A DNA stretch of 64,000 nt from Halobellus sp. Atlit-31R (GCA_003665935.1 QPLR01000001.1:310001-374000), one strand, 5' to 3'. Positions 32,152 through 41,808 are shown, numbered from the stretch's first letter. Notes: generated by a model from the sequence alone, not told the origin. Made by a program: numbers and translations.

Positions 32152-34080
32152 CTACTCGACGTCGATGAAGTCGGGCTCGAGCCGTTTTTCGGCGTACTCG
32201 CCTTCCAGGTGCGCGCGGAACTCCTCGACCGTGACGTCCTGTCGCTCTCGCTCCTTTCGATCCCGCACGGAGATGGTTTCGCTTTCGGCCTCGTCGCCCC
32301 CGACGACGATCATATACGGTACCCGATCTTCCTGCGCCTCGCGGATCTTCCGGCCGAGCGTCCACGAGCGGTCCTCGACCGAGGTACGGAAGTCGCCGAG
32401 CTCGTTTTTTACGCGGTGGGCGTAGCCGAGTTGGTCGTCGCTGATCGGGAGGATCCGGACCTGTTCGGGCGCGAGCCAGAACGGGAACTTGCCGTCGAAG
32501 TGCTCGATGAGCACCATAAAGAAGCGCTCGTAGGAGCCGTACAGCGCGCGGTGGATCATCACCGGGCGGTGCTCCTCGTTGTCCTCGCCCGTGTACGAGA
32601 GCTCGAAGCGCTCGGGCATATTGAAGTCGAGCTGAACCGTCGGGCCGTCCCACTTCCGCCCGAGCGCGTCCTCGAACGCGAAGTCGATCTTCGGCCCGTA
32701 GAACGCGCCGTCGCCGGGTTCGAGATCGTAGTCGATCCCCTGGTTGTCGAGGACCGATCGGAGCTGCGACTCGGCCTGTTCCCAGATCTCGTCGCCGCCG
32801 ACGGACTTCTCGGGGCGGGTCGCCAGCGCCACGTGGGCGTCGAGGTCGAAGGTATCGAGCACCTCGTAGATGGCGTCCATCACCTGATTGACCTCACTCT
32901 CGATCTGCTCGGGGCGGCAGAACAGGTGGCCGTCGTCGATGGTGAACGACCAGACGCGAGAGAGGCCCGAGAGCTCGCCGCGCTGCTCTTTCCGGTAGAC
33001 TTTGCCGTCCTCGAAGTAACGAACCGGCAGATCGCGGTAGGACCAGGACTTCTGGTCGAAGATCGTCGCGTGGCCCGGACAGTTCATCGGCTTCAGGCCG
33101 TACTCCTCGTCGTTGACGTCGAGCAGGAACATATCGTCGACGTAGTTGTCGTAGTGGCCCGACTTCTTCCACAGCTCCGTCCGGAAGAGATGCGGCGTCT
33201 CGACGGGGTCGTAGCCGGCGTCGAGGTTGAGCGAGCGGGCGTACGCCGACAGCTCGTCGAGGATCTTCTTGCCGTTCGGGTGGTACAGCGGCAGTCCGGG
33301 GCCCGTCACGTCCGGGATCGAGAACAGATCGAGCTCCTGCCCGAGCTTCCGGTGGTCGCGCTCTTGGGCCTCCTCGCGGAGCGTGAGATACTCTTCGAGG
33401 TCGGATTCGGACTCGAACGCCGTCCCGTAGACGCGCGTCAGCGTGTCGTTTTCTTCGTCGCCGCGCCAGTACGCCGAGGAGATGTTGAGGAGCGTGACCG
33501 CGCCGATCTCGCCCGTCGACTCGACGTGCGGCCCCTTACAGAGGTCCTCGAAGTCGTCTTGGACGTAGAACGAGATCGGATCCTCGCCGGCGGCCTCCTC
33601 CTGCAGGATCTCCTGTTTGTAGGGGTTGTCCGCGTAGGTTTCGAGCGCCTCCTCGCGGGGACGAAGTTCGCGCTCGATCGGGAGATCGGCGTCGATGATC
33701 GACTCCATCTCGGCTTCGATCGCCTCGAGGTCGTCCTGGTCGAGGTCGACGTTCGTGACGTCGTAGTAGAAGCCCTCGTCGGTCGGCGGCCCGATGGTGA
33801 GCTTCGCCTCCGGGTGGCGGCGCTGGAGCGCCTGCGCGAAGACGTGTGCGGCCGAGTGCCGGAGGACGCGGAGATACTCGTCGCTTTGGTCGGTGACGAT
33901 GACGATCTCCGCGCCGTCGTGGACGGGCGCGGCCTTGTCGACCAGTTCTCCGTCGACGACGCCTGCGACGGTGTCACGGCCGAGTCCGGGTCCGATCTCG
34001 TATGCGACGTCCTCGACCGTCGCGCCCTCCGCGACGGAGAGTTCGGAGCCGTCGGGGAGGCTGACAACGATTTCGCTCAT
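32152..34080 (-). CDS. thrS: Threonyl-tRNA synthetase
   Basis: The 642-residue class II synthetase has a TGS domain ([21 protein letters not shown]) and an editing domain of the bacterial SAD type ([11 protein letters not shown]...). The catalytic core carries MNCPGH (zinc and substrate Cys) and the class II motif 3 [14 protein letters not shown]. The anticodon-binding domain ends the protein. The start at 34080 matches the TGS domain; the longer frame to 34227 is not homologous. Bacterial-type ThrRS is usual in haloarchaea. Confidence 0.96.
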   Translation of the reverse strand: MSEIVVSLPDGSELSVAEGATVEDVAYEIGPGLGRDTVAGVVDGELVDKAAPVHDGAEIVIVTDQSDEYLRVLRHSAAHVFAQALQRRHPEAKLTIGPPTDEGFYYDVTNVDLDQDDLEAIEAEMESIIDADLPIERELRPREEALETYADNPYKQEILQEEAAGEDPISFYVQDDFEDLCKGPHVESTGEIGAVTLLNISSAYWRGDEENDTLTRVYGTAFESESDLEEYLTLREEAQERDHRKLGQELDLFSIPDVTGPGLPLYHPNGKKILDELSAYARSLNLDAGYDPVETPHLFRTELWKKSGHYDNYVDDMFLLDVNDEEYGLKPMNCPGHATIFDQKSWSYRDLPVRYFEDGKVYRKEQRGELSGLSRVWSFTIDDGHLFCRPEQIESEVNQVMDAIYEVLDTFDLDAHVALATRPEKSVGGDEIWEQAESQLRSVLDNQGIDYDLEPGDGAFYGPKIDFAFEDALGRKWDGPTVQLDFNMPERFELSYTGEDNEEHRPVMIHRALYGSYERFFMVLIEHFDGKFPFWLAPEQVRILPISDDQLGYAHRVKNELGDFRTSVEDRSWTLGRKIREAQEDRVPYMIVVGGDEAESETISVRDRKERERQDVTVEEFRAHLEGEYAEKRLEPDFIDVE

Positions 34081-34226
34081 ACGCGTTGGGAGTGCGAGCG
34101 CACGAATAAGTGTTTTCGAGTCGTCGAACGGGCGACTGTGGGGCGTCGCCGAGCCGGTGGGCGGGTCGTCGATACCCGACCCGGTCTTCGCTACTCTGCC
34201 GTGTCGTCTCTCCGACCGGACCGTCA

Positions 34227-35009
34227 CTACGCGACGTCGGCTTTCACCTCGTCGGCGTAGGCGTCCGCGAGGCGCGTCGGTTCGGGGAGTTTGTAGCCGG
34301 CACAGAGCCGCTCGACCAGATCGGTCGCGGTCCCGACGCCGACGCGGTGGCCGGGACTGACGTACAGCGGATTGATGATCGGCCGCGAGTCGTACTGTCT
34401 GGACTGCAGAGCGTGGCCGATCACCGTGCCGGGAGGGGCGTTCACGACGTCCGAATCGGCCAGAATCGGCGTCCGCCAGCCGGCCGGACGACGGTCGACG
34501 TCGGCCTCGGGCGTCCCGCAGAGTAACCCCTTCGCGACGCCGACGCTCGGCACGTCGAGCAACACACCGAGATGCGTCGCCAGCCCCGCCTGCCGGTAGT
34601 GGATACGACCGCTACCGTCGAAGACGACGAGATCGGGATCACACGACAGGTCCGCGAACGCCGCGATGATCGGGCCCCCTTCGCGGAAGGCGAGCAACCC
34701 AGGAATGTAGGGAATTTCCAGGTCGGTGACGGCGTGAGCGCGCTCGACGACCGTCTCGCCGCGCCGGACGACGACGACGCTCACCGCTCGATCGTCGAGG
34801 AACGCCTGGTCGACGCCGGCGACGAGCGGCTGCTCCGCGGGGTCGGTCGCCGCGTCGAGCGTACCGTCGGCTCGCAGCGAGACGGCTGCCGGATCGAACG
34901 AGAACGCGTCCTCCCACGTCGCGGCCGCGGCGACGTCGAGCTGAAGCGACTCCATCTCCGCACGCGTCGATGCGGGATCGGGAACGAACTCCGGGCGAAC
35001 TGGCTCCAT
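34227..35009 (-). CDS. nfi: Endonuclease V
   Basis: The 260-residue protein has EndoV features: the AGVDQAF strand with the first catalytic Asp, and the [14 protein letters not shown] motif. [20 protein letters not shown] contains the second Asp and the substrate loop, followed by [11 protein letters not shown]. EndoV cleaves near deoxyinosine in DNA, or inosine in RNA. The loop reads DGSG rather than the more common DGQG or DGHG. It begins 4 bp after the rhomboid stop, so the two are cotranscribed. Confidence 0.93.
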   Translation of the reverse strand: MEPVRPEFVPDPASTRAEMESLQLDVAAAATWEDAFSFDPAAVSLRADGTLDAATDPAEQPLVAGVDQAFLDDRAVSVVVVRRGETVVERAHAVTDLEIPYIPGLLAFREGGPIIAAFADLSCDPDLVVFDGSGRIHYRQAGLATHLGVLLDVPSVGVAKGLLCGTPEADVDRRPAGWRTPILADSDVVNAPPGTVIGHALQSRQYDSRPIINPLYVSPGHRVGVGTATDLVERLCAGYKLPEPTRLADAYADEVKADVA

Positions 35010-35013
35010 TCGC

Positions 35014-35958
35014 TCAGCGCCGCCGGCCCGGACCGCCGGGACCGCCGGGGCCGCCCATTCCGCCGCCGCCGCGACCGAACTGCAGCGACTGTGGCACGCC
35101 GACGCGACCCTTCACGCGGACGCCGTAGGCCAGCCCGACCACGAGGCCGGCGAGGTGCGCGAGGTGTGCGACGTTGCCCGCGAGGAAGCCGCCGCCGGCG
35201 ACACCGAAGCCGGCGACGATGCTGAACGCCGCGAAGCCGAAGGTGAGCACCCACAGCGGCATCGGGATGATGAAGTAGAGATACACCTTCAGGTTCGGGT
35301 TCAGGATCGTGAGCACGCCGAGAACGCCCATAATCGCGCCCGACGCGCCGACGACGCCCGCGCCGAACGGGCCGACCGTGAGAAGCGTCGAGAAGACCTG
35401 CGCGAGCCCCGCGATGATGCCGGCGCCGAAGAAGAGCGCGACGAAGCGCTTCGTGGAGATGTAGCGCTCGACTACCGGGCCGAAGAAGTACAGCGCGATG
35501 CTGTTGAACGCGATGTGCGTGAAGCCGCCGTGGGCGAAGATCGAGGTGATCCACGTCCAGACGTAGCCGATGTGGTCCGGCGAGAGGACGAAGACGGCCT
35601 GCCAGAGGTTGCTCCGCGGCGGGGCCGCAAACAGGAACGGGAAGACGAAGTACTGGAGCGCGAACGTTACCCACATCACGCCCAGGAAGACGTAGCTCAT
35701 ATTGTCGCGGAAGTAACCGAGCGGGCCGCCGGTCCCGAGCAGGCGGTCGGCGAGGCCACTCGAACTGGCCGTTCCGCCGCGGTTCTGGACTGAGTCGTCG
35801 AATCCGCTGTCGAAGACGCCCGAGGGGTCGCTCCAGTCTTGGAGCCCCGGGCAGTCGTGGTTCTCCGGGAGCCGGTGTTCAGCACAGAACGTGTCCCCGC
35901 ACCGGCGGCACTGGTACGGCATATTCTCGTGCTTCCCGCACTCGTCGCAGGTAGCCAT
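35014..35958 (-). CDS. Rhomboid protease with N-terminal AN1-type zinc finger
   Basis: Residues 1-40 form an AN1-type zinc finger: CDECGKHENMPYQC, CGDTFCAEH, then H and C in NHDCPG. After a polar linker, six hydrophobic helices follow with the rhomboid catalytic Ser in GASGAIMG and the His in NVAHLAHLAGL. Rhomboids cut membrane proteins inside the bilayer. The zinc finger would lie in the cytoplasm and may recruit substrates or partners. The C-terminus is a Gly/Pro/Arg tail. The ATG at 35958 is used; a GTG one codon upstream is possible. Confidence 0.92.
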   Translation of the reverse strand: MATCDECGKHENMPYQCRRCGDTFCAEHRLPENHDCPGLQDWSDPSGVFDSGFDDSVQNRGGTASSSGLADRLLGTGGPLGYFRDNMSYVFLGVMWVTFALQYFVFPFLFAAPPRSNLWQAVFVLSPDHIGYVWTWITSIFAHGGFTHIAFNSIALYFFGPVVERYISTKRFVALFFGAGIIAGLAQVFSTLLTVGPFGAGVVGASGAIMGVLGVLTILNPNLKVYLYFIIPMPLWVLTFGFAAFSIVAGFGVAGGGFLAGNVAHLAHLAGLVVGLAYGVRVKGRVGVPQSLQFGRGGGGMGGPGGPGGPGRRR

Positions 35959-36029
35959 CACTGCCAGTAGTCACGGCGCAAGTAAAAACGGTTCCCTTGT
36001 GCAGGTGCCGGGCCCGCGTGGCCGGGCGC

Positions 36030-36332
36030 TCAGTCGGCGTCGGTGTCGCTCTCGACGGGGATGGTAACGCCGGCCTCGCCGTGGTGATCGGCGTCGGGGG
36101 CGGTCTCCCGGCCGGCGGTGTCGTCCGGACCGTCGCCGTTCCCGCGGGTGTCGACGTCGGCGAGTTCGTATGCCGGACAGTAGCCCGTCGCCCCCGTCGC
36201 GAGCATCGTCCCCCCGACGCCGAGAGCCGCCGCGCTGCGGACGGGACCGCGCGACACGATCCCCGCACCGACGAGTGCTGCTCCCGTTGCGATCCGTGCG
36301 CGTCTGTCCATTCGACCGACGTTCTGACGCAT
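36030..36332 (-). CDS. DUF2892-type membrane protein
   Basis: The 100-residue protein begins MRQNVGRMDRRARIATGAALV, the signature of the YgaP-like DUF2892 membrane domain. Two short hydrophobic helices (IATGAALVGAGIVS and SAAALGVGGTMLATGATGYCPAYEL) and an acidic His/Asp tail follow. In bacteria this domain is often fused to rhodanese; here it stands alone. The start at 36332 is chosen on the family N-terminus. Function unknown. Confidence 0.82.
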   Translation of the reverse strand: MRQNVGRMDRRARIATGAALVGAGIVSRGPVRSAAALGVGGTMLATGATGYCPAYELADVDTRGNGDGPDDTAGRETAPDADHHGEAGVTIPVESDTDAD

Positions 36333-36453
36333 ATCACGCCCTACGGGTGCGACAGTCTTGTACTTTTCACCCAACACGGTTCGCGGTGGAGCGGCTCGCC
36401 GCGGCAGGCTCGGACAGAACTAAGTCGATGTGACGGCTCGGACGGACCCGAGA

Positions 36454-36597
36454 CTACGGCGCGGCCCTGCCGGAGTCGGTACCCCGGTCGCTCTCGTCAG
36501 ATTCGTCGGTCGGCGTCTCCTCGGTGTCGCGCTGGCGGTGGTTGGTCGGCACGACCGTCGGGTGAGCGACGCCGAGGCGGGGGTTCTTGGCAGCCAT
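36454..36597 (-). CDS. Small haloarchaeal protein (47 residues)
   Basis: The product begins MAAKNPRLGVAHPTVVPTNHRQR and ends in an acidic Ser/Asp-rich tail. A TTATTT element lies 28 bp upstream of this ATG, which fits a leaderless transcript and rules out the longer frame to 36645. The N-terminal half looks conserved-like (no low complexity) but I do not recognise the family with certainty. No membrane segment or metal site is present. Confidence 0.55.
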   Translation of the reverse strand: MAAKNPRLGVAHPTVVPTNHRQRDTEETPTDESDESDRGTDSGRAAP

Positions 36598-36625
36598 CTC
36601 AGTTCGTACTTCGGCGCGCACAGTC

Positions 36626-36631
36626 AAATAA
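36626..36631 (-). promoter_or_regulatory. TATA-like element of the 47-residue gene
   Basis: The coding strand reads TTATTT within an AT-rich patch, 28 bp before the ATG at 36597. Confidence 0.5.
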
Positions 36632-36774
36632 TTACCCATACGCATAAATCATCCCGCCTATCGGTGGTGATTACTGGCGGGCATTGGACGGAACGGCGGC
36701 GGCGGTGCTCCCAGAGCAGAAGCCGTGAGAGCGACGGACCGTAGAAAACGTCGAGCGAACGCGGGTGACCGTCG

Positions 36775-37308
36775 TTAGGCGAAGTGTTCCTCGTAGAGGT
36801 CCATCGCGTGCTCGATGGCCTCTTTGGCCGCGTCGGCGTCTTCCCAGCCGAGCGTCTCCGTCTGTTTGCCCGCTTCGAGGTTCTTGTACGTCTCGAAGAA
36901 CTCGGCGATCTCGGCCTTCTGCTGGTCCGTGAGGTCGTCGACGTCCTGCACGTCGTCGTAGCGCGGGTCCTCGTCGGGGACAGCGATCACTTTGTCGTCT
37001 TTCTCGCCGTCGTCGTCCATCCGCATCAGCGCGACCGGGCGCGCTTCGATGATGCAGCCGGGGAACGTCTGGTCTTCGACGAGGACGAGGACGTCGAAGG
37101 GATCCTCGTCGTCGTAGTACGTCTGCGGGAGAAAGCCGTAGTCGGAGGGGTAGTGAACGTTCGAGTGGAGCACGCGGTCGAGGACGACGCCGGGAACGTC
37201 CTTGTCGTACTCGTACTTGTTCCGCTCGCCCTTGAGACATTCGACGACGGCGTAGACGACGTCCGGCGCGTCCGGGCCGGTCTCGATGTCTGTCCAGAGG
37301 TTCGACAT
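36775..37308 (-). CDS. ppa: Inorganic pyrophosphatase (family I)
   Basis: The 177-residue soluble enzyme has the family I signature: ERNKYEYD (substrate Lys), VHYPSDYGFLPQTYYDDEDPFDVLVLV with the metal-binding Asp cluster, and DEDPRYDDV. It hydrolyses pyrophosphate and drives biosynthetic reactions. The start MSNLWTDIETGPDAP at 37308 is the conserved archaeal N-terminus; the longer frame to 37383 is excluded. It is divergent from the PadR/RosR-like gene. Confidence 0.97.
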   Translation of the reverse strand: MSNLWTDIETGPDAPDVVYAVVECLKGERNKYEYDKDVPGVVLDRVLHSNVHYPSDYGFLPQTYYDDEDPFDVLVLVEDQTFPGCIIEARPVALMRMDDDGEKDDKVIAVPDEDPRYDDVQDVDDLTDQQKAEIAEFFETYKNLEAGKQTETLGWEDADAAKEAIEHAMDLYEEHFA

Positions 37309-37424
37309 AGATGATGCGTCTCCGAACGGGCAAAAAGTCCTTTCGCATCGCCTCGCAGACAGTCCAACGACGTGACCTATCACTGGATAGGATACCAGCT
37401 GTCTGTGACGGGGTAGCCCTGTGA

Positions 37425-37440
37425 TATTCTCCTGAGAATA
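37425..37440. promoter_or_regulatory. 16-bp inverted repeat between ppa and the PadR-like gene
   Basis: TATTCTC-CT-GAGAATA has perfect 7-bp arms and a 2-bp centre. A second imperfect element, TATCACTGGATA, lies at 37378-37389. The pair sits in the divergent promoter region and could be operators for the PadR-like regulator. Confidence 0.5.
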
Positions 37441-37572
37441 CGCGGATCAGGACACCGGTGAACAGTTTCTGTCACGTACCGACAACAGCAATCGTACAAA
37501 TCCCCCGTCTGCGGGCACGCAACCCCGCGTTCTGGCAGATGTAGCCCCGATGTGAAGATTGGTTGAGAAGCG

Positions 37573-37579
37573 TTATATA
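37573..37579 (+). promoter_or_regulatory. TATA box of the PadR/RosR-like gene
   Basis: TTATATA ends 22 bp before the ATG at 37602, consistent with leaderless transcription. Confidence 0.7.
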
Positions 37580-37601
37580 TCCCGAGCCCATCTCAGCGTG
37601 T

Positions 37602-37961
37602 ATGTCAGAGGCACAAACACTTACTGACAGCGAAGGCGTGGTGCGTGACCTCACCGCGTTCCAGCAGAACATCCTCGTCATCCTCGCCGAGGAGCCGATG
37701 TACGGGCTCGCGATCAAACGGGAACTCGAGACGTACTATGGTACGGAAGTCAACCACGGTCGGCTCTACCCTAACCTCGACGATCTCGTCGAGATGGGGC
37801 TCGTAGAAAAGAGCGAACTCGACAAGCGGACGAACCAGTACGAGCTGACCGATCAGGGCCACGGCGCGCTCCTCGACCAGTTCGACTGGATGTTCGCGAA
37901 GTTCGTCACGGGCGACGAACGCGCGGACGAACTCGCAGACCTCGTCGAAGCCTACCGATAA
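37602..37961 (+). CDS. PadR-family winged-helix regulator, RosR-like
   Basis: The 119-residue protein has the PadR core. LTAFQQNILVILAEEPMYGLA is followed by the recognition region NHGRLYPNLDDLVEMGLV and wing TNQYELTDQG, with a C-terminal dimerisation helix ending DLVEAYR. It closely resembles what I recall of RosR, the haloarchaeal oxidative-stress and hypersalinity regulator. The start MSEAQTLTDSEG at 37602 is fixed by the TATA spacing. Confidence 0.85.
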   Translation: MSEAQTLTDSEGVVRDLTAFQQNILVILAEEPMYGLAIKRELETYYGTEVNHGRLYPNLDDLVEMGLVEKSELDKRTNQYELTDQGHGALLDQFDWMFAKFVTGDERADELADLVEAYR

Positions 37962-37967
37962 CCGGGA

Positions 37968-38627
37968 TCAGGTTCCGGGCACCCCGTCGTCGACCACCTC
38001 GGCCACGAGCTCGACGCTGTCGACGACGATGGATTCCTGTTCTTTCGACGGCCACGCGTTGCGCGGATAGTACTCCGTGAGGAACTCCTCACGCTCGTCG
38101 AGCGTCGCGTCAGCGACGGTCTTCAGATAGTGATTGCCCATAAAGTCCGCGAACGCGCGGACGTTGCCGGCGTGTGCGGGACCGTACGCCGTCTCGACTG
38201 CGTCGACGATCGCCTGGTTCTCCTCTTCGATCTCCTCCCACTCCGCGCCGTGGTCCGGCCCCGACAGCGACACCTCGACCGCGCGGTCGGTGTCGGCGAT
38301 GCGGTCGAACTGGACGGTTCCGTCCTCGACCCACTCCTCGGGATAGAGCACGAGCGTGTCGTCCTCCTCGCGAACGCGGGCCGTGAAGTCGTGGGCGTCG
38401 ACGACGTCGTCGCGCCGCTGGCGGTACGCCGCGGCAGCGTCGTCTACGGCCGCCTCCTCGGCCAGTCGCGTCAGTCGCTCGGCCTCCTCGACGACGTCGC
38501 CGGGGAGTTCCGGCTGCTCGTCGGTCGGTTCGTCGTCTCCTGTCCGTTCGCGGTCGGCGGCGGGAACGGCGGAGTCGCCCGCCTCGCTTCCCGTCCGATC
38601 GACCGGTTCGCTGTGATCGTTACCCAT
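37968..38627 (-). CDS. RNase HI operon protein (haloarchaeal, unknown function)
   Basis: The 219-residue acidic soluble protein has a polar N-terminal ~45 residues. A helical centre (VEEAERLTRLAEEAAVDDAAAAYRQ, shown here in part) and a mixed C-terminal domain (ADFMGNHYLKTVADATLDERE, then NAWPSKEQE) follow. Its start overlaps the end of rnhA by 8 bp, and I recall annotation as 'rnhA operon protein' in other haloarchaea. No catalytic motif is recognised. It is presumably coexpressed with RNase HI. Confidence 0.8.
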   Translation of the reverse strand: MGNDHSEPVDRTGSEAGDSAVPAADRERTGDDEPTDEQPELPGDVVEEAERLTRLAEEAAVDDAAAAYRQRRDDVVDAHDFTARVREEDDTLVLYPEEWVEDGTVQFDRIADTDRAVEVSLSGPDHGAEWEEIEEENQAIVDAVETAYGPAHAGNVRAFADFMGNHYLKTVADATLDEREEFLTEYYPRNAWPSKEQESIVVDSVELVAEVVDDGVPGT

Positions 38628-39216
38628 CGTCGAGCGCCTCGTTCGCTAGTGAGTCGGCGCGATCGTTTACCGCTCTCGGTACGTGTTCGAGCGACCAGCG
38701 ATCGAAGGAGTCGAGGAGTTCCAGCACGCGGACCCGTCGCTCCCGCAGTTTCGGGTTGTTCGTATCGTACTCGCCTTTGACCTGCCGGACGATAAGCTGT
38801 GAGTCGCCGCGGACGTCGACCTCGTCGAAGCCGTAGTCGCGGGCGGCTTCCAGCGCTCGTTCGAGTGCCGCGTACTCCGCGCGGTTGTTCGTCGTGTCGG
38901 CGATCCGATCACTCCCCTCCGCGACGATGCCCTCGCTCGTGACGAGCACCCAGCCGATCGCGGCCGGTCCGGGATTGCCGCGGCTCGCGCCGTCGAAGTA
39001 CACGTGCGCGCGACCGCCGTCGTCTGCCCGGAGGATCGCCAGCAGGTCGGTCGGACGGGAGCCCTGCACGACTACCTTATCGTCGTAGGCGACGGCGGTC
39101 GCACCGCCGCGTTCGGCGCGCCACCGCTCGTAATCGGTGTTGCCCGCGTCGACCTCGACGCCGGCGGCTTCGAGTCGCTCGCGGGCGACGTCGGGATCGC
39201 ACTCCACACTCGGCAT
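38620..39216 (-). CDS. rnhA: Ribonuclease HI
   Basis: The 198-residue protein has a ~65-residue N-terminal extension followed by a type 1 RNase H domain. The four catalytic acids are present: Asp in VYFDGASRGNPGP, Glu in NNRAEYAAL, Asp in VRGDSQLIV and Asp in NDRADSLANEAL. It degrades RNA in RNA-DNA hybrids. The start at 39216 (MPSVECDPDVARER) avoids the Arg-rich non-coding extension to 39423. Confidence 0.94.
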   Translation of the reverse strand: MPSVECDPDVARERLEAAGVEVDAGNTDYERWRAERGGATAVAYDDKVVVQGSRPTDLLAILRADDGGRAHVYFDGASRGNPGPAAIGWVLVTSEGIVAEGSDRIADTTNNRAEYAALERALEAARDYGFDEVDVRGDSQLIVRQVKGEYDTNNPKLRERRVRVLELLDSFDRWSLEHVPRAVNDRADSLANEALDDG

Positions 39217-39381
39217 ACCGGAGGGAGTCGGAGCGCGGGAAAGAACCGTTCGATCTCCGTTCACGGGCCGAGCGCGCGGGGGGACGGTCCGCAGCGCCCG
39301 CTGCTCGCCCGAGCGCGCCGCCCGCTGACCCGGATGTGCGCCCCGGCTGTCCGTCGTGACGCGCCCCAGACCGGCAAAGGG

Positions 39382-39387
39382 TTTAAT
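39382..39387 (+). promoter_or_regulatory. TATA box of the cysteine-less TFB gene
   Basis: TTTAAT ends 29 bp before the ATG at 39417. Confidence 0.55.
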
Positions 39388-39416
39388 GGTGTCGAGACAG
39401 CGAATATAAAAATGCG

Positions 39417-40400
39417 ATGACACGGCCCACCCGCCAGCGGGAACAGGACGTCGAGAGGACGCGATGGCAGGGCGAGCGCGAAGACGAGGCGGACGGAGCG
39501 GAAGACGACATCGAAATCGAGGACATGGACGAGGAAGACCTCGTCCGGACGGGAGACGGAGAACTCATTCACGAGCCGACGGGGATCGTCGTCGAGGAAG
39601 AGCAGATCGATCCCGGACCGGAGTGGCGAGCGTTCAACCACTCCGAGCGCCAGGAGAAGTCCCGCGTGGGCGCGCCCACGACGCAGACGATGCACGACAA
39701 GGGGCTGACGACGACGATCGACTGGAAGGACAAAGACGCCTACGGGCGCTCGATCTCCTCGCGCAAGCGGTCGCAGATGCACCGCCTGCGGAAGTGGCAG
39801 GAACGCATCCGGACGAAGGACGCCGGCGAGCGCAATCTCCAGTTCGCGCTCTCCGAGATCGACCGGATGGCGTCGGCGCTGGGCGTGCCGCGGTCCGTAC
39901 GGGAGGTCGCGTCGGTCATCTACCGCCGCGCGCTCAACGAGGACCTCATCCGCGGGCGTTCGATCGAGGGCGTCGCTACCTCCGCACTGTACGCGGCCTG
40001 CCGGAAAGAGGGGATTCCCCGGTCCTTAGAGGAGATTTCCGAGGTCTCGCGGGTCGACCGCAAGGAGATCGGCCGGACGTACCGCTACATCTCTCAGGAG
40101 CTCGGTCTGGAGATGAAGCCGGTCGACCCGAAGAAGTACGTCCCGCGGTTCTGTTCGGAGCTGGATCTCTCGAAGGAGGTCCAGTCGAAAGCCGACGAGA
40201 TCATCGAGACGACGGCGGAGAAGGGGTTGCTCTCCGGGAAGTCGCCGACGGGCTTCGCGGCCGCGGCGATCTACGCGGCCTCGCTGCTCTGCAACGAGAA
40301 GAAGACCCAGCGGGAGGTCGCCGACGTCGCGCAGGTGACTGAGGTCACGATCCGGAATCGGTACCAAGAGCAGATCGAAGCGATGGGCATCCACAGCTGA
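39417..40400 (+). CDS. tfb: Transcription factor TFB lacking zinc-ribbon cysteines
   Basis: The 327-residue protein has an intact B-finger/linker ([21 protein letters not shown]) and two cyclin-fold repeats ([41 protein letters not shown]). The N-terminal ~68 residues contain no Cys at all. Where the zinc ribbon should be, the sequence is [20 protein letters not shown], which keeps the beta-ribbon spacing but not the ligands. TFB recruits RNA polymerase to TATA-bound TBP, largely through this ribbon. Compare the second TFB at 48194-49240, which has C53, C56, C71 and C74. Confidence 0.93.
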   Translation: MTRPTRQREQDVERTRWQGEREDEADGAEDDIEIEDMDEEDLVRTGDGELIHEPTGIVVEEEQIDPGPEWRAFNHSERQEKSRVGAPTTQTMHDKGLTTTIDWKDKDAYGRSISSRKRSQMHRLRKWQERIRTKDAGERNLQFALSEIDRMASALGVPRSVREVASVIYRRALNEDLIRGRSIEGVATSALYAACRKEGIPRSLEEISEVSRVDRKEIGRTYRYISQELGLEMKPVDPKKYVPRFCSELDLSKEVQSKADEIIETTAEKGLLSGKSPTGFAAAAIYAASLLCNEKKTQREVADVAQVTEVTIRNRYQEQIEAMGIHS

Positions 40401-40450
40401 GTCTGCCGGGGCGAGCAGCCGGGGACGCATCGGGACCCCGTACCCCGTTT

Positions 40451-41737
40451 TCAGTCGGTCGAGGCCCCCCGAGCCGTCTCTGTCGCCGGCGCGGGCGGCT
40501 CGTGTGTGCCGAACTCCGGATGGGTCTCCTCCATCCAGACGTAGACGATCGCGCCGGAGAGGAACATCGCGATCCCGGTGACGTAGAACGCCGCCGCGGG
40601 CGCGACGAACTCCATCACGAGCCCGATCAGGATCGCGCCGACGCCGTAGCCCGAGTCGCGCCACATTCGGTAGACGCCCATCCCCGCCGAGCGCCACGTG
40701 GGGTGCGCCGCGTCGCCCGGAACGGTCATCAGGTTCGGATACAGAAGCGCCATCCCCAGTCCGGAGAGCGCCGCGAGCGCGGCCCACGGAAGCACGCCCG
40801 TGACGAGCGGCATCGCGAGGACGCCGGCGCCCGCGAGGAACATCCCGGCGACGACCGGCGGGCGGCGGCCGATCCGATCGGCGAGTCCGCCGGTGCCGAT
40901 CTGGAGGAAGTACATCGCGCTGTGGACGCCGATCACGAGGCCGACCGCGTCGATGCCGAGATTCTGGCCGGTGAGATACAGCGGCACGGCGATCCAAAAG
41001 AGCGTGTCGACGAAGTTCTCGACGTGGCCGGCCTGCGCGGCCGCAAACAGCGTCCGGTCGCCGTAGGTCGCACGCTTCAGGACGTCGACGAAGGGGAGGT
41101 TCGCGTCGTGGTGATCGTCGTCGCCCTCCGCGTTGGCGTACTGGACGGTCTCTCTGATCAGGAAGACGGAGATCAGCACCGCGAGCACGACGACCGCGGC
41201 CAGGAAGTAGAACGGCTCGGGGCGGAGACCCCTCCGAGCGGCGATGATACCCGTCACCCACGCCCCGACGGCGACGCCCGTGTACCCGAACGCCTCGTCG
41301 ATCCCGACCGCGAGCCCGCGCTGGTCGGGGCCCGCGAGGTCGATCTTCGCGTTGATCGCCATACTCCACGTGAGCGCCTGATTGACTCCCAAGAGGACGT
41401 TGCCGACGGTGATCCACCCCCAACTGGGCGCGTAGATCAGGATGATCGGGAGCGGAAGCGCGGTCAGCCACCCGAGGACGAGGACGGGCTTGCGGCCGTA
41501 CTCCTCGCCCCACTTGCCCGCATAGAGGTTGAGAAGCGACTTGACGAAGCCGAACGAGACGACGAACGAGCCGATCACGAACAGCGACTCGACGCCGAGG
41601 ACGTCCCGGCCCAGCACGGGGACGACGGCGCGTTCGGACCCGATGGTCAGTCCGGTGGCGAACACGAGCAGCACGTGTAAGGAAAACTGTCCGAGATGCT
41701 CGCGGATGCCCTGCGTGAGATCTTCGGTTCGACTCAT
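40451..41737 (-). CDS. MFS transporter
   Basis: The 428-residue protein has twelve hydrophobic segments in two six-helix halves. A typical MFS loop 2-3 motif is present (GKWGEEYGRKPVLVLG), with a matching one in the second half (GLADRIGRRPPVVAGMF). The central cytoplasmic loop contains a His/Asp-rich stretch (NAEGDDDHHDANLP). The substrate cannot be predicted. The start MSRTEDLTQGIREHLGQF at 41737 is preferred because the longer frame to 41899 is Arg-rich and non-coding. It is divergent from nreA. Confidence 0.88.
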   Translation of the reverse strand: MSRTEDLTQGIREHLGQFSLHVLLVFATGLTIGSERAVVPVLGRDVLGVESLFVIGSFVVSFGFVKSLLNLYAGKWGEEYGRKPVLVLGWLTALPLPIILIYAPSWGWITVGNVLLGVNQALTWSMAINAKIDLAGPDQRGLAVGIDEAFGYTGVAVGAWVTGIIAARRGLRPEPFYFLAAVVVLAVLISVFLIRETVQYANAEGDDDHHDANLPFVDVLKRATYGDRTLFAAAQAGHVENFVDTLFWIAVPLYLTGQNLGIDAVGLVIGVHSAMYFLQIGTGGLADRIGRRPPVVAGMFLAGAGVLAMPLVTGVLPWAALAALSGLGMALLYPNLMTVPGDAAHPTWRSAGMGVYRMWRDSGYGVGAILIGLVMEFVAPAAAFYVTGIAMFLSGAIVYVWMEETHPEFGTHEPPAPATETARGASTD

Positions 41738-41808
41738 TTCGTACGTGAGATGGTATTTCGGCTCCCCCGCAAGATACCCTTCGGTTCGAAGACGTAGTAT
41801 TCGGTCCG

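Noticed and set aside
36653..36681. CCCGCC/GGCGGG stem as a terminator of the pyrophosphatase gene
   Set aside because: It has only a 6-bp stem with a 17-nt loop and no U-run. It also lies close to the promoter of the 47-residue gene.
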